Assembly: GCF_008369195.1 (NCBI RefSeq)
Contig: NZ_VOBC01000001.1
Span: 124,001 to 188,000, forward strand
DNA: 64,000 nucleotides
Direction of reading: 5' to 3'
From: Sporosarcina sp. ANT_H38
GTDB lineage: Bacteria; Bacillota; Bacilli; Bacillales_A; Planococcaceae
Shown: positions 57,094-63,751 of the stretch, piece by piece
Layout: the number at the start of each line of letters is the position of its first letter
Position numbering within the stretch: the first letter of the stretch is position 1
Notes under the pieces: model-generated
Told to the model about the DNA's origin: nothing
Seen by the model: the letters and a program-made list of their open reading frames with translations, nothing else
Databases searched by the model: none
Position numbers and translations under genes: made by a program

Positions 57094-57810
57094 TCTATTC
57101 AAATAAATCATCATTTTTTCTGGATAATCCGTGAAAATACCGGTAATACCAACTTTGTTCAGTGTTTCTACATACTTTTCTTCATTAACTGTGAAAACAC
57201 GAACAGCGACTCCGTCTTCTACCACATTTCTCATAGATGGACGGACAGCTGATGGTAATGAAATATGGAGTGCATCAGCAGGAATATTTCGTAAATAATT
57301 GAGTGGATCGACTAACACTTCCATGAACAAAGCGGCAGTTTCGATGTTTGGTGCAATTTTTTTTACTGTCTGAACTGCTTCGTGATCAAATGATGAAATA
57401 ACGGTACGTGCATCGAGCTTCATTTTCTGAACCATTGCAACAGCTTTCTCCGCCATCCCCTCGTAAGGAAAAATATCCGATTTTAGTTCGATATTCAGAT
57501 GGTGGGAAGTCTCGGAAAAAATTTCGAGCACTTCTTGTAATAACGGAATGGTTTCATCTTGAAATTCATCAGAAAACCAGCTACCAAAATCAAATGCCTT
57601 TAACTCTGCAAGTGTCATATCTTTTACGAAACCTGTGCTGTCGGATGTTCTAGCTATTGTTTCATCATGAATGACAACCAGCTCACCGTCTTTCGTCAAA
57701 TGAACGTCGAATTCTACTCCGTAAATGGGAAGACGGGCAGCTTCACGGAACGCTGCGAGTGTATTTTCTGGATGTGTTCCTGATGAACCGCGATGTGCGT
57801 AAATATTCAA
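57085..57810 (-). CDS. glycerophosphodiester phosphodiesterase
   Basis: GDPD-family enzyme of 241 aa, no signal peptide, so cytoplasmic (UgpQ-like). Motifs: AHRGSSGTHPENTLAAF at the start, EFDVHLTKDGELVVIHDE (metal Glu/Asp and catalytic His), and VRVFTVNEEK. It releases glycerol 3-phosphate from deacylated phospholipids. Confidence 0.92.
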   Translation of the reverse strand: MNIYAHRGSSGTHPENTLAAFREAARLPIYGVEFDVHLTKDGELVVIHDETIARTSDSTGFVKDMTLAELKAFDFGSWFSDEFQDETIPLLQEVLEIFSETSHHLNIELKSDIFPYEGMAEKAVAMVQKMKLDARTVISSFDHEAVQTVKKIAPNIETAALFMEVLVDPLNYLRNIPADALHISLPSAVRPSMRNVVEDGVAVRVFTVNEEKYVETLNKVGITGIFTDYPEKMMIYLNRKS

Positions 57811-57894
57811 ATCAAAACCACCTTCCTTTTCCTGTAATTGTAATACGGGATTTACATCAACACAATTTTAACTCAACAAAGAAATGAAATTGGA

Positions 57895-57926
57895 AAAGGG
57901 ATGCCCTCGATTGAGGACATCCCTTT
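57895..57926. terminator. bidirectional-looking hairpin terminator
   Basis: AAAGGGATG-CCTC gatt GAGG-CATCCCTTT. It lies between ypsA and the phosphodiesterase gene, both on the minus strand. Confidence 0.75.
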
Positions 57927-58031
57927 GTATTGTCAGGTAACACTATATTTTTGAATTTAATTTTTCATCCCGATATTTCGGGGAATAATTTCCATAGAAA
58001 GGATAAGCTTTCAGAGCCGCGGTCATTGTTC

Positions 58032-58108
58032 CACTGGGTGCTTTCTAACTTAAGCAACATAAACCCTGCCTACTTTTATGTCCTTGCGACCCTTTAGTCG
58101 CGCCAGTG
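58032..58108 (-). other. candidate structured RNA element
   Basis: Three nested or adjacent helices: an outer stem CACTGG (58032-58037) with CCAGTG (58103-58108), a hairpin ACATAAA/TTTATGT (58057-58063 with 58075-58081) and a hairpin GCGAC/GTCGC (58086-58090 with 58097-58101). It matches no riboswitch class I know. Strand is assumed from the flanking genes. Confidence 0.3.
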
Positions 58109-58227
58109 TGAATAAGTATTCTCAAAAACAGTACGTAGAATGCCAGATATTCAAATCTTAGCATTACCTTTTTGTTAATGAAGAAATCATACCATGTAGC
58201 TGCGGAAGTGTCAAGGAATTGGGAAAC

Positions 58228-58785
58228 TTATTGCCATTCATCCATTTGCTCTTCTTCCGCAATCACTTGTAAGTCGTCTGCAGAAATTGTTAGAACTTGA
58301 TAGTCGGAGCGTTCCGCATGCTTTTCGGCAGACTTTTTAACGAATCTGGGAGATCCATCATTTTCCTCATCGTAGACAATGAGCATTCCATCAGAATTGC
58401 GCATAAAAAACTTATCTTTTTCAATAAATTGCCAAGGAGCTTCATAGGGTCTTTTCGTAAGACTTGTATGATAATCGGCCCTTGTGATAATTGAATGATA
58501 CTTTTCCTTTTTCATATCGTTCCAATTTTTCTCTTGGTCTGTGAAAGGAGTAATAATGGCATATTTCAAATCCGTATATTCTTTTTTTAGGTCAATCACT
58601 ACCTCTGCCGCCCATGTTTCAATTCCTAGTTGGCCGCTTGTAATTACCCACTCCAACCCGTCATCCAGTAAGGCTACGAGCCGTTTTTCTAATGCTTTTT
58701 TTATAAATCGGACGCCTGGATGCTTGTCGTCAAAAATGCCGAGTTCATGGGGTTTATAACCCGTGACCACCAATCGTTTGAGAAT
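58228..58785 (-). CDS. ypsA: YpsA, SLOG/DUF1273-family protein
   Basis: Cytoplasmic Rossmann-like protein of about 185 aa matching YpsA, a protein linked to cell-division control in Bacillota: RLVVTGYKPHELGIFDDKHP, GLEWVITSGQLGIETWAAEV, and KRPYEAPWQFIEKDKFFMRN. The usual protein starts six residues before TGYKP. Here no ATG, GTG or TTG fits; AAGGGGG (58794-58800) is 8 nt before an ATT at 58785. The in-frame TTG at 58830 lies inside a terminator hairpin. I therefore take ATT 58785 as the start. gpsB, the usual downstream partner, is absent. Confidence 0.85.
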   Translation of the reverse strand: MLKRLVVTGYKPHELGIFDDKHPGVRFIKKALEKRLVALLDDGLEWVITSGQLGIETWAAEVVIDLKKEYTDLKYAIITPFTDQEKNWNDMKKEKYHSIITRADYHTSLTKRPYEAPWQFIEKDKFFMRNSDGMLIVYDEENDGSPRFVKKSAEKHAERSDYQVLTISADDLQVIAEEEQMDEWQ

Positions 58786-58812
58786 GATGTCCGCCCCCTT
58801 CGAATTTATAAT

Positions 58813-58845
58813 GAAAAAACTAGCTTCCAATGGAAACTAGTTTTG
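58813..58845 (-). terminator. probable original terminator of the 6S RNA gene
   Basis: ACTAG-TTCC..GGAA-CTAGT stem, followed by TTTTTT on the minus strand. It lies next to the left copy of the 56-bp repeat, so before insertion it would have followed the RNA gene. Confidence 0.75.
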
Positions 58846-58864
58846 TTAAAATTATTAAAATAAC

Positions 58865-58920
58865 AGCCGCCTTTGCCGTATGGTCTTAGAAAGTTTTAAA
58901 CCACCACTTCTCAAAGTGGG
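58865..58920. repeat. left 56-bp direct repeat (attL)
   Basis: Perfectly identical to 62859-62914. It begins AGCCGCCTTTGCCG and ends CTTCTCAAAGTGGG. The sequence is the 3' end of the small RNA gene on the minus strand. Confidence 0.88.
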
Positions 58921-59017
58921 GTTTGCATTGTATTTAATTATCAAAGACTATAAAGAAACGTGATATTAGCGCCTTTTCAAGTTCCTCTTCGCCTTACTTT
59001 AAAACCATTTCTAATGG

Positions 59018-59050
59018 TTTTACAACAATTTTTACAACAGATTTACAACA
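59018..59050 (+). repeat. left arm-type repeats (three TTTTACAACA-like 10-mers)
   Basis: TTTTACAACA at 59018-59027 and 59030-59039, ATTTACAACA at 59041-59050. The same 10-mer occurs three times near the right end. Likely arm-type binding sites for the integrase. Confidence 0.6.
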
Positions 59051-59054
59051 ATCA

Positions 59055-59226
59055 TCATTCTGTTGGAGGTCTTGGCTGGAATATACTCTCCATCTTGTCG
59101 CCAGCCGACCTGTTTGCAGACTCGAATACATGACCGTAGGTATTCATTGTAACAGAAATGTCAGAGTGCCCCAAGCGTTTAGAAATGACTTTGGCGTGTT
59201 CGCCTTGCGCTATTAATATACTTGCA
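59055..59226 (-). pseudogene. C-terminal fragment of a tyrosine recombinase (integrase)
   Basis: About 56 codons read SILIAQGEHAKVISKRLGHS then DISVTMNTYGHVFESANRSA and end QPRPPTE-stop. This is the end of the phage-integrase catalytic domain: His in LGH and the nucleophile Tyr in NTYGH are kept, the RHTHAS box and everything before are lost at a junction near 59226. It lies 135 bp inside the left repeat, where a functional int gene would be expected. Confidence 0.85.
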
Positions 59227-59294
59227 GGGGGGTGATTGGTTGGCTTTTTTGTGAGAACTGGGGCTCAAAGCTCAAATCTGAAAGGATGATGAAA

Positions 59295-59558
59295 ATGACA
59301 GCAATTCCAAAACCACCAAAATCAAAGGTTGTGGCAGGTCCGAAACTAACAGAGACTGATTTTCTCGAGTTAGGCGAGAGAATCGGTGAATCAAAAGAAT
59401 TCGGCGTAGAGGTAGAGGTTACGATATAAGCTCAAAAACGCTATGAGTCAGTTACGGGCGTCGTTAAAGAAGTTGAAGGTCAACAAGGTAAATTGACTAT
59501 GCAAGTTGGTTACGACAATATAAAAGTCAACATGAATAATATTGTGAGTGTGAAATGA
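59295..59558 (+). pseudogene. YolD-like gene interrupted by an in-frame TAA
   Basis: ATG 59295 (AAAGG 9 nt upstream) opens MTAIPKPPKSKVVAGPKLTE and runs to VEVEVTI, then TAA at 59427-59429. The same frame continues without a stop for 42 codons (AQKRYESVTGVVKEVEGQQG.. to ..NNIVSVK, TGA at 59556). The second half looks like the beta-strand tail of YolD-like proteins. Either a nonsense mutation or two short products. Confidence 0.65.
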
Positions 59559-59559
59559 G

Positions 59560-59898
59560 ATGTTAGAAAGTATTCGTGATCGAGGAACAAAAAAGTGGAC
59601 GGCTATGATGCTCTCGGAACACGTCAGAGAACTGCGTATATGGAAAGACAAAGATAATTACGAAGAACGTCCGCTACTTGATGATTTTGATTTGCAAGCT
59701 ATCCAGTATGAAATAGAAGTGGCATATAAAAGGAAATGCCTAACATTCGTGAAGTCGTGGGAAAATGGAAAAATTATTTTACACAGCGGAGTAATAAAAG
59801 AAATTGATGTGGAGTCAATGTGTATTACAATCTATGGCCCTTTTGGAAAGGATCGCATACTAGTTAAAGATATAATCGGAGTTCGGTGTGAGGAATAA
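59560..59898 (+). CDS. YolD-like family protein
   Basis: Protein of 112 aa with the YolD opening DRGTKKWTAMMLSEHVRELR, KDNYEERPLLDDFDLQ and a beta-rich tail. YolD proteins are coded by phages and integrative elements, usually behind a UvrX/ImuB-type Y-family polymerase gene; none is present here. The start is 1 nt after the stop of the previous frame and has only a weak ribosome binding site, so translation was probably coupled to it. Confidence 0.8.
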   Translation: MLESIRDRGTKKWTAMMLSEHVRELRIWKDKDNYEERPLLDDFDLQAIQYEIEVAYKRKCLTFVKSWENGKIILHSGVIKEIDVESMCITIYGPFGKDRILVKDIIGVRCEE

Positions 59899-59905
59899 AC
59901 AGGGA

Positions 59906-59941
59906 AAGGCGATCGCTCCGTAATGGAAGGGTCGCCTTTTC
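59906..59941 (+). terminator. terminator after the yolD-like genes
   Basis: AAAGGCGA..TCGCCTTTT, 8-bp stem, T run. Confidence 0.82.
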
Positions 59942-60085
59942 AATCTGATAACTTTCGACAGGATCAGATTGACTCTAATTTAGAACATGACTCATACATA
60001 AAATATAAAATATAAAGTAATTTGTCAACATTTAAAAATCTCCCGTTCCAAGTCGCTATTTTCTAGTATAACGGGTTTTTAAACA

Positions 60086-60133
60086 GAAAAAACCCCGAAT
60101 GGGTCACTTTTTTTAAGTGTCCACTATTCGGGG
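60086..60133 (-). terminator. terminator of the regulator/membrane-protein pair on the minus strand
   Basis: On the minus strand CCCCGAAT..ATTCGGGG is followed by TTTTTT. An inner ACACTT..AAGTG helix extends it. The gap 59942-60180 holds nothing else. Confidence 0.85.
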
Positions 60134-60180
60134 CTCAGTTCAATGAGAAGGTCGCTTTAATATTTACTATATTTTCTTTT

Positions 60181-60567
60181 CTAGTTCTGCAATTCGTTAT
60201 TATTTTTTACTTCTTTTTGATTGTATAAGAAAATTGCTGCTAAAAAAACCATAGCTACGTTAATTACAATGGCAACTATATTTAAAAAGTCATTTGTATT
60301 CATAAATACAATAATCAATGATGTTACTGCTACAAATAATGGAATTACCTTATTTGTGTTTGTGACTAGTTGTTGCTTGTGAAAATGTCTTAGTATGAAA
60401 TAAATACCTATTAAGATTGGTGCAGTAAGGAGTACTCCTAAATACCCCCATGCATCTTCAATAAACCAAGGGAAAAAGCGCATACGTGAAGTAAAGATAA
60501 AAAGATTCAGTATGATAGTTCCTACTAATAGACTGTTTAATATAATGACTTTCTTGTTTTTCTCCAT
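60181..60567 (-). CDS. four-helix membrane protein, element-borne
   Basis: Protein of 128 aa with four predicted spans and short charged ends (MEKNKK.., ..KEVKNNNELQN). No family recognised. It lies 23 nt downstream of the HTH regulator gene on the same strand, so the two probably form an operon; such regulator plus membrane-protein pairs are common on integrative elements. Confidence 0.6.
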   Translation of the reverse strand: MEKNKKVIILNSLLVGTIILNLFIFTSRMRFFPWFIEDAWGYLGVLLTAPILIGIYFILRHFHKQQLVTNTNKVIPLFVAVTSLIIVFMNTNDFLNIVAIVINVAMVFLAAIFLYNQKEVKNNNELQN

Positions 60568-60590
60568 TTTAGTTACTCCTTAAAATTTAT

Positions 60591-61046
60591 TTACTCATTA
60601 GTTAATTCGTGAAAACGATTCATGACTTCTTCTTTTTCTTCAAACGTGCTATACCAATGATAATCACTATCATCTAAAACACGAAAATGCTTACTAACCA
60701 CATTGTGTTGTACTCGAAACCTTCCTTTTTTCGCAATCTCATTCCAAAATATTATTCCACCTAATGTTTTTTCTTTTGGAGTATTCATACCATCGTGAGC
60801 TAGTGTTTCAATTACTTCAAAAGGTTCTTCCCCTAAAATATGTTTTAAGATTTGGCTATCCTTAAACAAAGCACAAACTACGACTGCATTCGTCCAACCA
60901 ATGGATGTTCTTTCTTTTTCAACTTGAACTAGTGTCTTTTTAGAAATCCCCAGAACAGTACCCATTCTTTCTTGAGAATATCCTTTTTCAAGACGAATCA
61001 GTCGAACATTCTTAGAAATCAAATCAATTACAATTTCTTTATTCAA
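60591..61046 (-). CDS. HTH-type (XRE family) transcriptional regulator
   Basis: Protein of 151 aa: N-terminal XRE helix-turn-helix NVRLIRLEKGYSQERMGTVL and GISKKTLVQVEKER, then an unassigned C-terminal domain of about 80 residues (GGIIFWNEIAKKGRFRVQ..DYHWYS). TTG 61046 is 7 nt after GGAGGG. A perfect 24-bp palindrome at 61076-61099, 30 bp upstream, is the likely operator for self-control. Confidence 0.78.
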   Translation of the reverse strand: MNKEIVIDLISKNVRLIRLEKGYSQERMGTVLGISKKTLVQVEKERTSIGWTNAVVVCALFKDSQILKHILGEEPFEVIETLAHDGMNTPKEKTLGGIIFWNEIAKKGRFRVQHNVVSKHFRVLDDSDYHWYSTFEEKEEVMNRFHELTNE

Positions 61047-61075
61047 ATAACATCCCTCCATAAATCGAAGTACAC

Positions 61076-61099
61076 TAATCGTGTAATATTACACGATTA
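61076..61099. promoter_or_regulatory. perfect 24-bp palindrome, probable operator of the XRE regulator
   Basis: TAATCGTGTAAT is followed immediately by its exact reverse complement (centre between 61087 and 61088). It lies between the minus-strand regulator and plus-strand sequence. Confidence 0.75.
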
Positions 61100-61125
61100 A
61101 GGACCGTTTATAAATAGAAAATATA

Positions 61126-61326
61126 GTGAGGAATATTTACATTAAAACTATAATAAACAGTCAAGTTGAAGCTCATAAAATATGGGCGGACAAAAACAAA
61201 GAGTATAGTAACTATTTTAAGTATCGATCTACAGCTCGTAGTTTCATTAGAAATAAGACTATGCTGTCAGAACATCTTGTGGAGCTTAGAAAATGGTTGA
61301 AGGAAGATAATTACGAAAAACGCTGA
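61126..61326 (+). pseudogene. truncated YolD-like fragment
   Basis: The last 23 codons (TMLSEHLVELRKWLKEDNYEKR-stop) match the start region of YolD proteins, as at 59580-59660, but the beta-strand half is missing. The upstream 43 codons are not recognised. It is the third YolD piece in the element. Confidence 0.55.
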
Positions 61327-61364
61327 TATATACCTATTGATACTTTTTTAAAAATACGTTAATG

Positions 61365-61396
61365 TGAAATCAACTTCACATGAAGCAAACTTCACT
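61365..61396. promoter_or_regulatory. tandem 16-bp operator-like repeats
   Basis: TGAAATCAACTTCACA (61365-61380) followed directly by TGAAGCAAACTTCACT (61381-61396). Each unit is itself a TGAA..TTCA inverted repeat. They lie 33 nt before the membrane-protein gene and are probably bound by the small XRE protein coded downstream. Confidence 0.6.
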
Positions 61397-61428
61397 TCGG
61401 GAGAATAAGTTAGTTAGGAGAGGTACAT

Positions 61429-61827
61429 TTGAAAAATCTATTCATACAGCGACTTCTAGTATCAACCTTACTTATGGTATTGGGGATCATTAAAATAATT
61501 CTCGATACATCAGTAGGATTTAATTTTGCTTATGTCGTGTTATTCATAGGTGGAATAATTTTGTTATATTCAATAATTGCTTACTTTAAATCCCGTAATA
61601 ACAAATTATTCGAAAAGGAAATGTCAAAGCAATATGACGAAAGAGATATTTTAATTGATGGAAAAGTTGCTCACTTTTCCTTGCATATTTTGTTATATGA
61701 AATTTTTATTATTATGTTTTTAACTAATTTTGTGGCAATCCAAACAAATATTGTGTTATTTATTGTTTTAATATCTTTAATAATTTGCGAATTTGGATCT
61801 AGAAAATACTATAATCATGTCCTTTAA
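61429..61827 (+). CDS. DUF2178-like membrane protein, element-borne
   Basis: Protein of 132 aa with four spans and a cytosolic loop KEMSKQYDERDILIDGKVAH like that of DUF2178 proteins (YDERD..I..KA..FS). Function unknown. Start TTG 61429 follows GGAGAGG. It lies 14 nt before the small XRE gene; such pairs form self-regulated modules. Confidence 0.65.
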   Translation: MKNLFIQRLLVSTLLMVLGIIKIILDTSVGFNFAYVVLFIGGIILLYSIIAYFKSRNNKLFEKEMSKQYDERDILIDGKVAHFSLHILLYEIFIIMFLTNFVAIQTNIVLFIVLISLIICEFGSRKYYNHVL

Positions 61828-61841
61828 TAATGGAGGGATTT

Positions 61842-62045
61842 ATGAGAAATAGAGTAAAAGAATTACGAGTGGAACATAGAATGACGCAACAAGAGTTAGC
61901 TGATAAAGTAAGTGTATCTTCAAGAACAATCATCTCATTAGAAAAACAAAAATATAATCCATCTTTAGTACTTGCATATAAAGTGGCTTCAGTTTTTAAT
62001 CTATCAATTGAAGAAACATTTATTTTTGATGAGGATGACAAATAA
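61842..62045 (+). CDS. small XRE-family regulator (67 aa)
   Basis: Stand-alone helix-turn-helix protein: NRVKELRVEHRMTQQELADK, VSVSSRTIISLEKQKYNPSL and FNLSIEETFIFDEDDK, the common ~68-aa form. GGAGGG is 5-6 nt before ATG 61842. It likely binds the tandem repeats at 61365-61396. Confidence 0.88.
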   Translation: MRNRVKELRVEHRMTQQELADKVSVSSRTIISLEKQKYNPSLVLAYKVASVFNLSIEETFIFDEDDK

Positions 62046-62093
62046 TACAATTCATAAAAATGCACATATAAAATAAACAACGGAGGAATGTAA

Positions 62094-62300
62094 ATGCTTA
62101 TTATATTACTTATTTTTGGGGTAGTTTTAACGGTTTGGGGTCTTTATCGTATGAGAACAGACGATGGTTTATTTGGGAAAAATCGAAAAACTAAAAACAT
62201 ATTCAATTTAATACTGATGGGACAAGCTTCAGGTTTAGGACAATTTTTGAGCGGAGTCTTATGTATGATAATATGGATTATCTCATTTTTTATTAAGTAG
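62094..62300 (+). CDS. small two-helix membrane protein
   Basis: Protein of 68 aa with two spans separated by a basic loop (RMRTDDGLFGKNRKTKN). CGGAGGAATG gives a strong ribosome binding site. Third gene of the small XRE operon. Family not recognised. Confidence 0.6.
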   Translation: MLIILLIFGVVLTVWGLYRMRTDDGLFGKNRKTKNIFNLILMGQASGLGQFLSGVLCMIIWIISFFIK

Positions 62301-62392
62301 TAACACGAATGAAATCACATATGCAAACAGGGTCATTAGTGCAACAATAAAATAGTTAGTTGTTGTAGTAAATAGAATCATTTGTAGTACAA

Positions 62393-62442
62393 AAAGGGTA
62401 GATAGAGCATATATTTTATTTGCTCATCTATCCTTTCGTTTT
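62393..62442 (+). terminator. terminator of the small XRE operon
   Basis: AAAGGGTAGAT-GAGC..GCTC-ATCTATCCTTT with a T-rich tail. Confidence 0.7.
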
Positions 62443-62664
62443 ATATACTGCTGGTCATTCAATAGAACCTAAAGATAGAAACAAGAGTGGCTATGCAATA
62501 CCCTGAATATTGGAAATGGTATATGGACTGGTGGACGTTGATGCTATGCTCGAATTGGGTGATGTTAAGTTCAATGACTTGGTACAAATAAATGTTTATT
62601 GTTCAGCGTGTAAATCTAAAGATAAATTTGAACAGCACTTATGCTTATAATTTAAGAGACTGTA

Positions 62665-62708
62665 AAAACAGCCACCTTCTATTAAACAGAAGAGTGGCTG
62701 TTTTCGTT
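62665..62708. terminator. strong hairpin terminator inside the element
   Basis: AAAACAGCCA..TGGCTGTTTT, 10-bp perfect outer stem. Confidence 0.82.
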
Positions 62709-62751
62709 TATTTGTTGTTATATGTAAGGGGTTTGTTTGCTCGATAAGAAT

Positions 62752-62789
62752 TTTTACAACAGTTTTACAACAACGCTATTTTTACAACA
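62752..62789 (+). repeat. right arm-type repeats (three TTTTACAACA 10-mers)
   Basis: Exact TTTTACAACA at 62752-62761, 62763-62772 and 62780-62789, the same orientation and motif as near the left end. Confidence 0.6.
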
Positions 62790-62820
62790 AAAAAGCACCA
62801 CCCAATTAAGGATGATGCTT
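62788..62820 (-). terminator. element-supplied terminator for the 6S RNA gene
   Basis: On the minus strand AAGCA-CA-CC ttaatt GG-TG-TGCTT is followed by TTTTTT. After insertion this replaces the original terminator at 58813-58845. Confidence 0.7.
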
Positions 62821-62858
62821 GATTGTAAACCATTGGTATATATGGCTTTGTAAAGCAT

Positions 62859-62914
62859 AGCCGCCTTTGCCGTATGGTCTTAGAAAGTTTTAAACCACCA
62901 CTTCTCAAAGTGGG
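62859..62914. repeat. right 56-bp direct repeat (attR)
   Basis: Identical to 58865-58920. This copy is joined to the promoter part of the RNA gene and so restores its 3' end. Confidence 0.88.
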
Positions 62915-63044
62915 TGTTCGCAGAAACAATCCTGTATGTCCCGGTTATCGAAAGAACTGGGTATGCCATTCCTGTTTCTAGGTAAAACTCCCGATTACAG
63001 ATTAAAGGTTAAAACTTAATGGGTATACGCACAACGCAGCTTGT
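62859..63044 (-). ncRNA. ssrS: 6S RNA
   Basis: About 186 nt, the usual 6S length. The RNA ends pair: GCTGC..CGTAT at the 5' end (63025-63040) with ATACG..GGCGGC at the 3' end. Internal landmarks typical of Bacillota 6S are TTTTAACCTTT, CCGGGACATAC, TTTCTGCGAACACCCAC and GGTTTAAAACTTTCTAAG. A canonical promoter is placed exactly upstream. 6S RNA binds the main RNA polymerase holoenzyme in stationary phase. Its last 56 nt are the attachment site of the element. Identification is by remembered consensus, not by a covariance search. Confidence 0.72.
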
Positions 63045-63050
63045 AAATAT

Positions 63051-63079
63051 AGTGTACATCATCTGCTTCATATTTTCAA
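63051..63079 (-). promoter_or_regulatory. sigma-A promoter of the 6S RNA gene
   Basis: On the minus strand TTGAAA (63079-63074), a 17-bp spacer and TACACT (63056-63051), giving a start near 63044. Confidence 0.7.
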
Positions 63080-63190
63080 ATGAAATTGTTGGAAACCTAT
63101 TATGAAATTCTTTAATTGTTTCCGTGTCAGGTAACGCTACAACGTTTATAATAGTTAAGTAAAGAATTTAATTAAAAAAGGAGAATAAGT

Positions 63191-63670
63191 ATGACAGGGA
63201 AGACACACATCTTAGGCGGTATTACTGCAAGTCTTGCCTATGCACAATTTACAAATCATGATCCGATTATCATGCTTGGGGCAGGGGTGATTGGCGCTTT
63301 GCTTCCTGATATTTGCCATAGTGGCAGTAAAGTTGGAAGGAAATTACCTCTGTTATCGAAACTGATTAATATGGTATTTGGACATCGTACATTTACGCAC
63401 AGTTTATTGTTCCTAGTGATTGTTGCCACTTTATTGAATTCATTCGTTCCTAATGAAGCCTTGAAGGCAGGTTTTTTGGCTGGAATGGTAAGTCATTACG
63501 TATTAGATATGGCGACTAAAAACGGCATTAAACTGCTTTACCCATTGAGCATGACAGTTCGCTTTCCATTGACGACAAGAACTGGTGGCGCGGTAGAAAA
63601 CATTGTGTTCAGTATTTTAGCGCTTTTATCATTCTATTTCGGCTATGAAGCGTTCAGTTTTTATCTTTAA
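63191..63670 (+). CDS. YdjM-like metal-dependent membrane hydrolase (DUF457)
   Basis: Inner-membrane protein of 159 aa with the family features MTGKTHILGGITAS, GALLPDICHSGSKVG, FGHRTFTHSL (HRxxTHS, metal-binding) and SHYVLDMATKNGIKLLYP (HxxxD). Role unknown; relatives are sometimes LexA-controlled. AAAAGGAG precedes the ATG. Confidence 0.85.
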   Translation: MTGKTHILGGITASLAYAQFTNHDPIIMLGAGVIGALLPDICHSGSKVGRKLPLLSKLINMVFGHRTFTHSLLFLVIVATLLNSFVPNEALKAGFLAGMVSHYVLDMATKNGIKLLYPLSMTVRFPLTTRTGGAVENIVFSILALLSFYFGYEAFSFYL

Positions 63671-63751
63671 CTGAAGTTGGTTTTGAAAAAATTGATGTCA
63701 TATCGCTCTTTTTGCTGGAATGGAAAGGGTGAAAGAGAGGAAGCATAAAAA

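Larger units (their letters stand above)
57811..58227. other. intergenic region with a terminator and a folded candidate RNA
   Basis: No convincing gene. A terminator lies at 57895-57926 and a compact three-helix structure at 58032-58108 (listed separately). Confidence 0.4.
62301..62858. other. right part of the element, remnants and terminators
   Basis: Holds terminators at 62393-62442 and 62665-62708, a 44-codon frame at 62516-62650 (MVYGLVDVDAMLELGDVKFN.. with CSAC) of unclear status, the right arm-type repeats and a minus-strand terminator beside the right 56-bp repeat. Confidence 0.45.
58865..62914. mobile_element. degenerate integrative element inserted in the 6S RNA gene 3' end
   Basis: A 4-kb segment between perfect 56-bp direct repeats. 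Inside are a tyrosine-recombinase C-terminal stub next to the left end, arm-type TTTTACAACA repeats near both ends, YolD-like genes, two regulator/membrane-protein modules and many strong terminators. It is lower in GC than its flanks in places. With the integrase truncated it cannot move by itself. It looks like the residue of a prophage or integrative element after internal deletions. Confidence 0.82.

Noticed and set aside
58865-58920. tRNA or tmRNA 3' end as attachment site
   Set aside because: No CCA-type end, T-loop or tmRNA tag frame; the end-pairing and internal motifs fit 6S RNA better.
62516-62650. 44-codon frame with a CSAC motif in the element
   Set aside because: No ribosome binding site and no family; may be a phage-gene remnant but cannot be supported as a gene.
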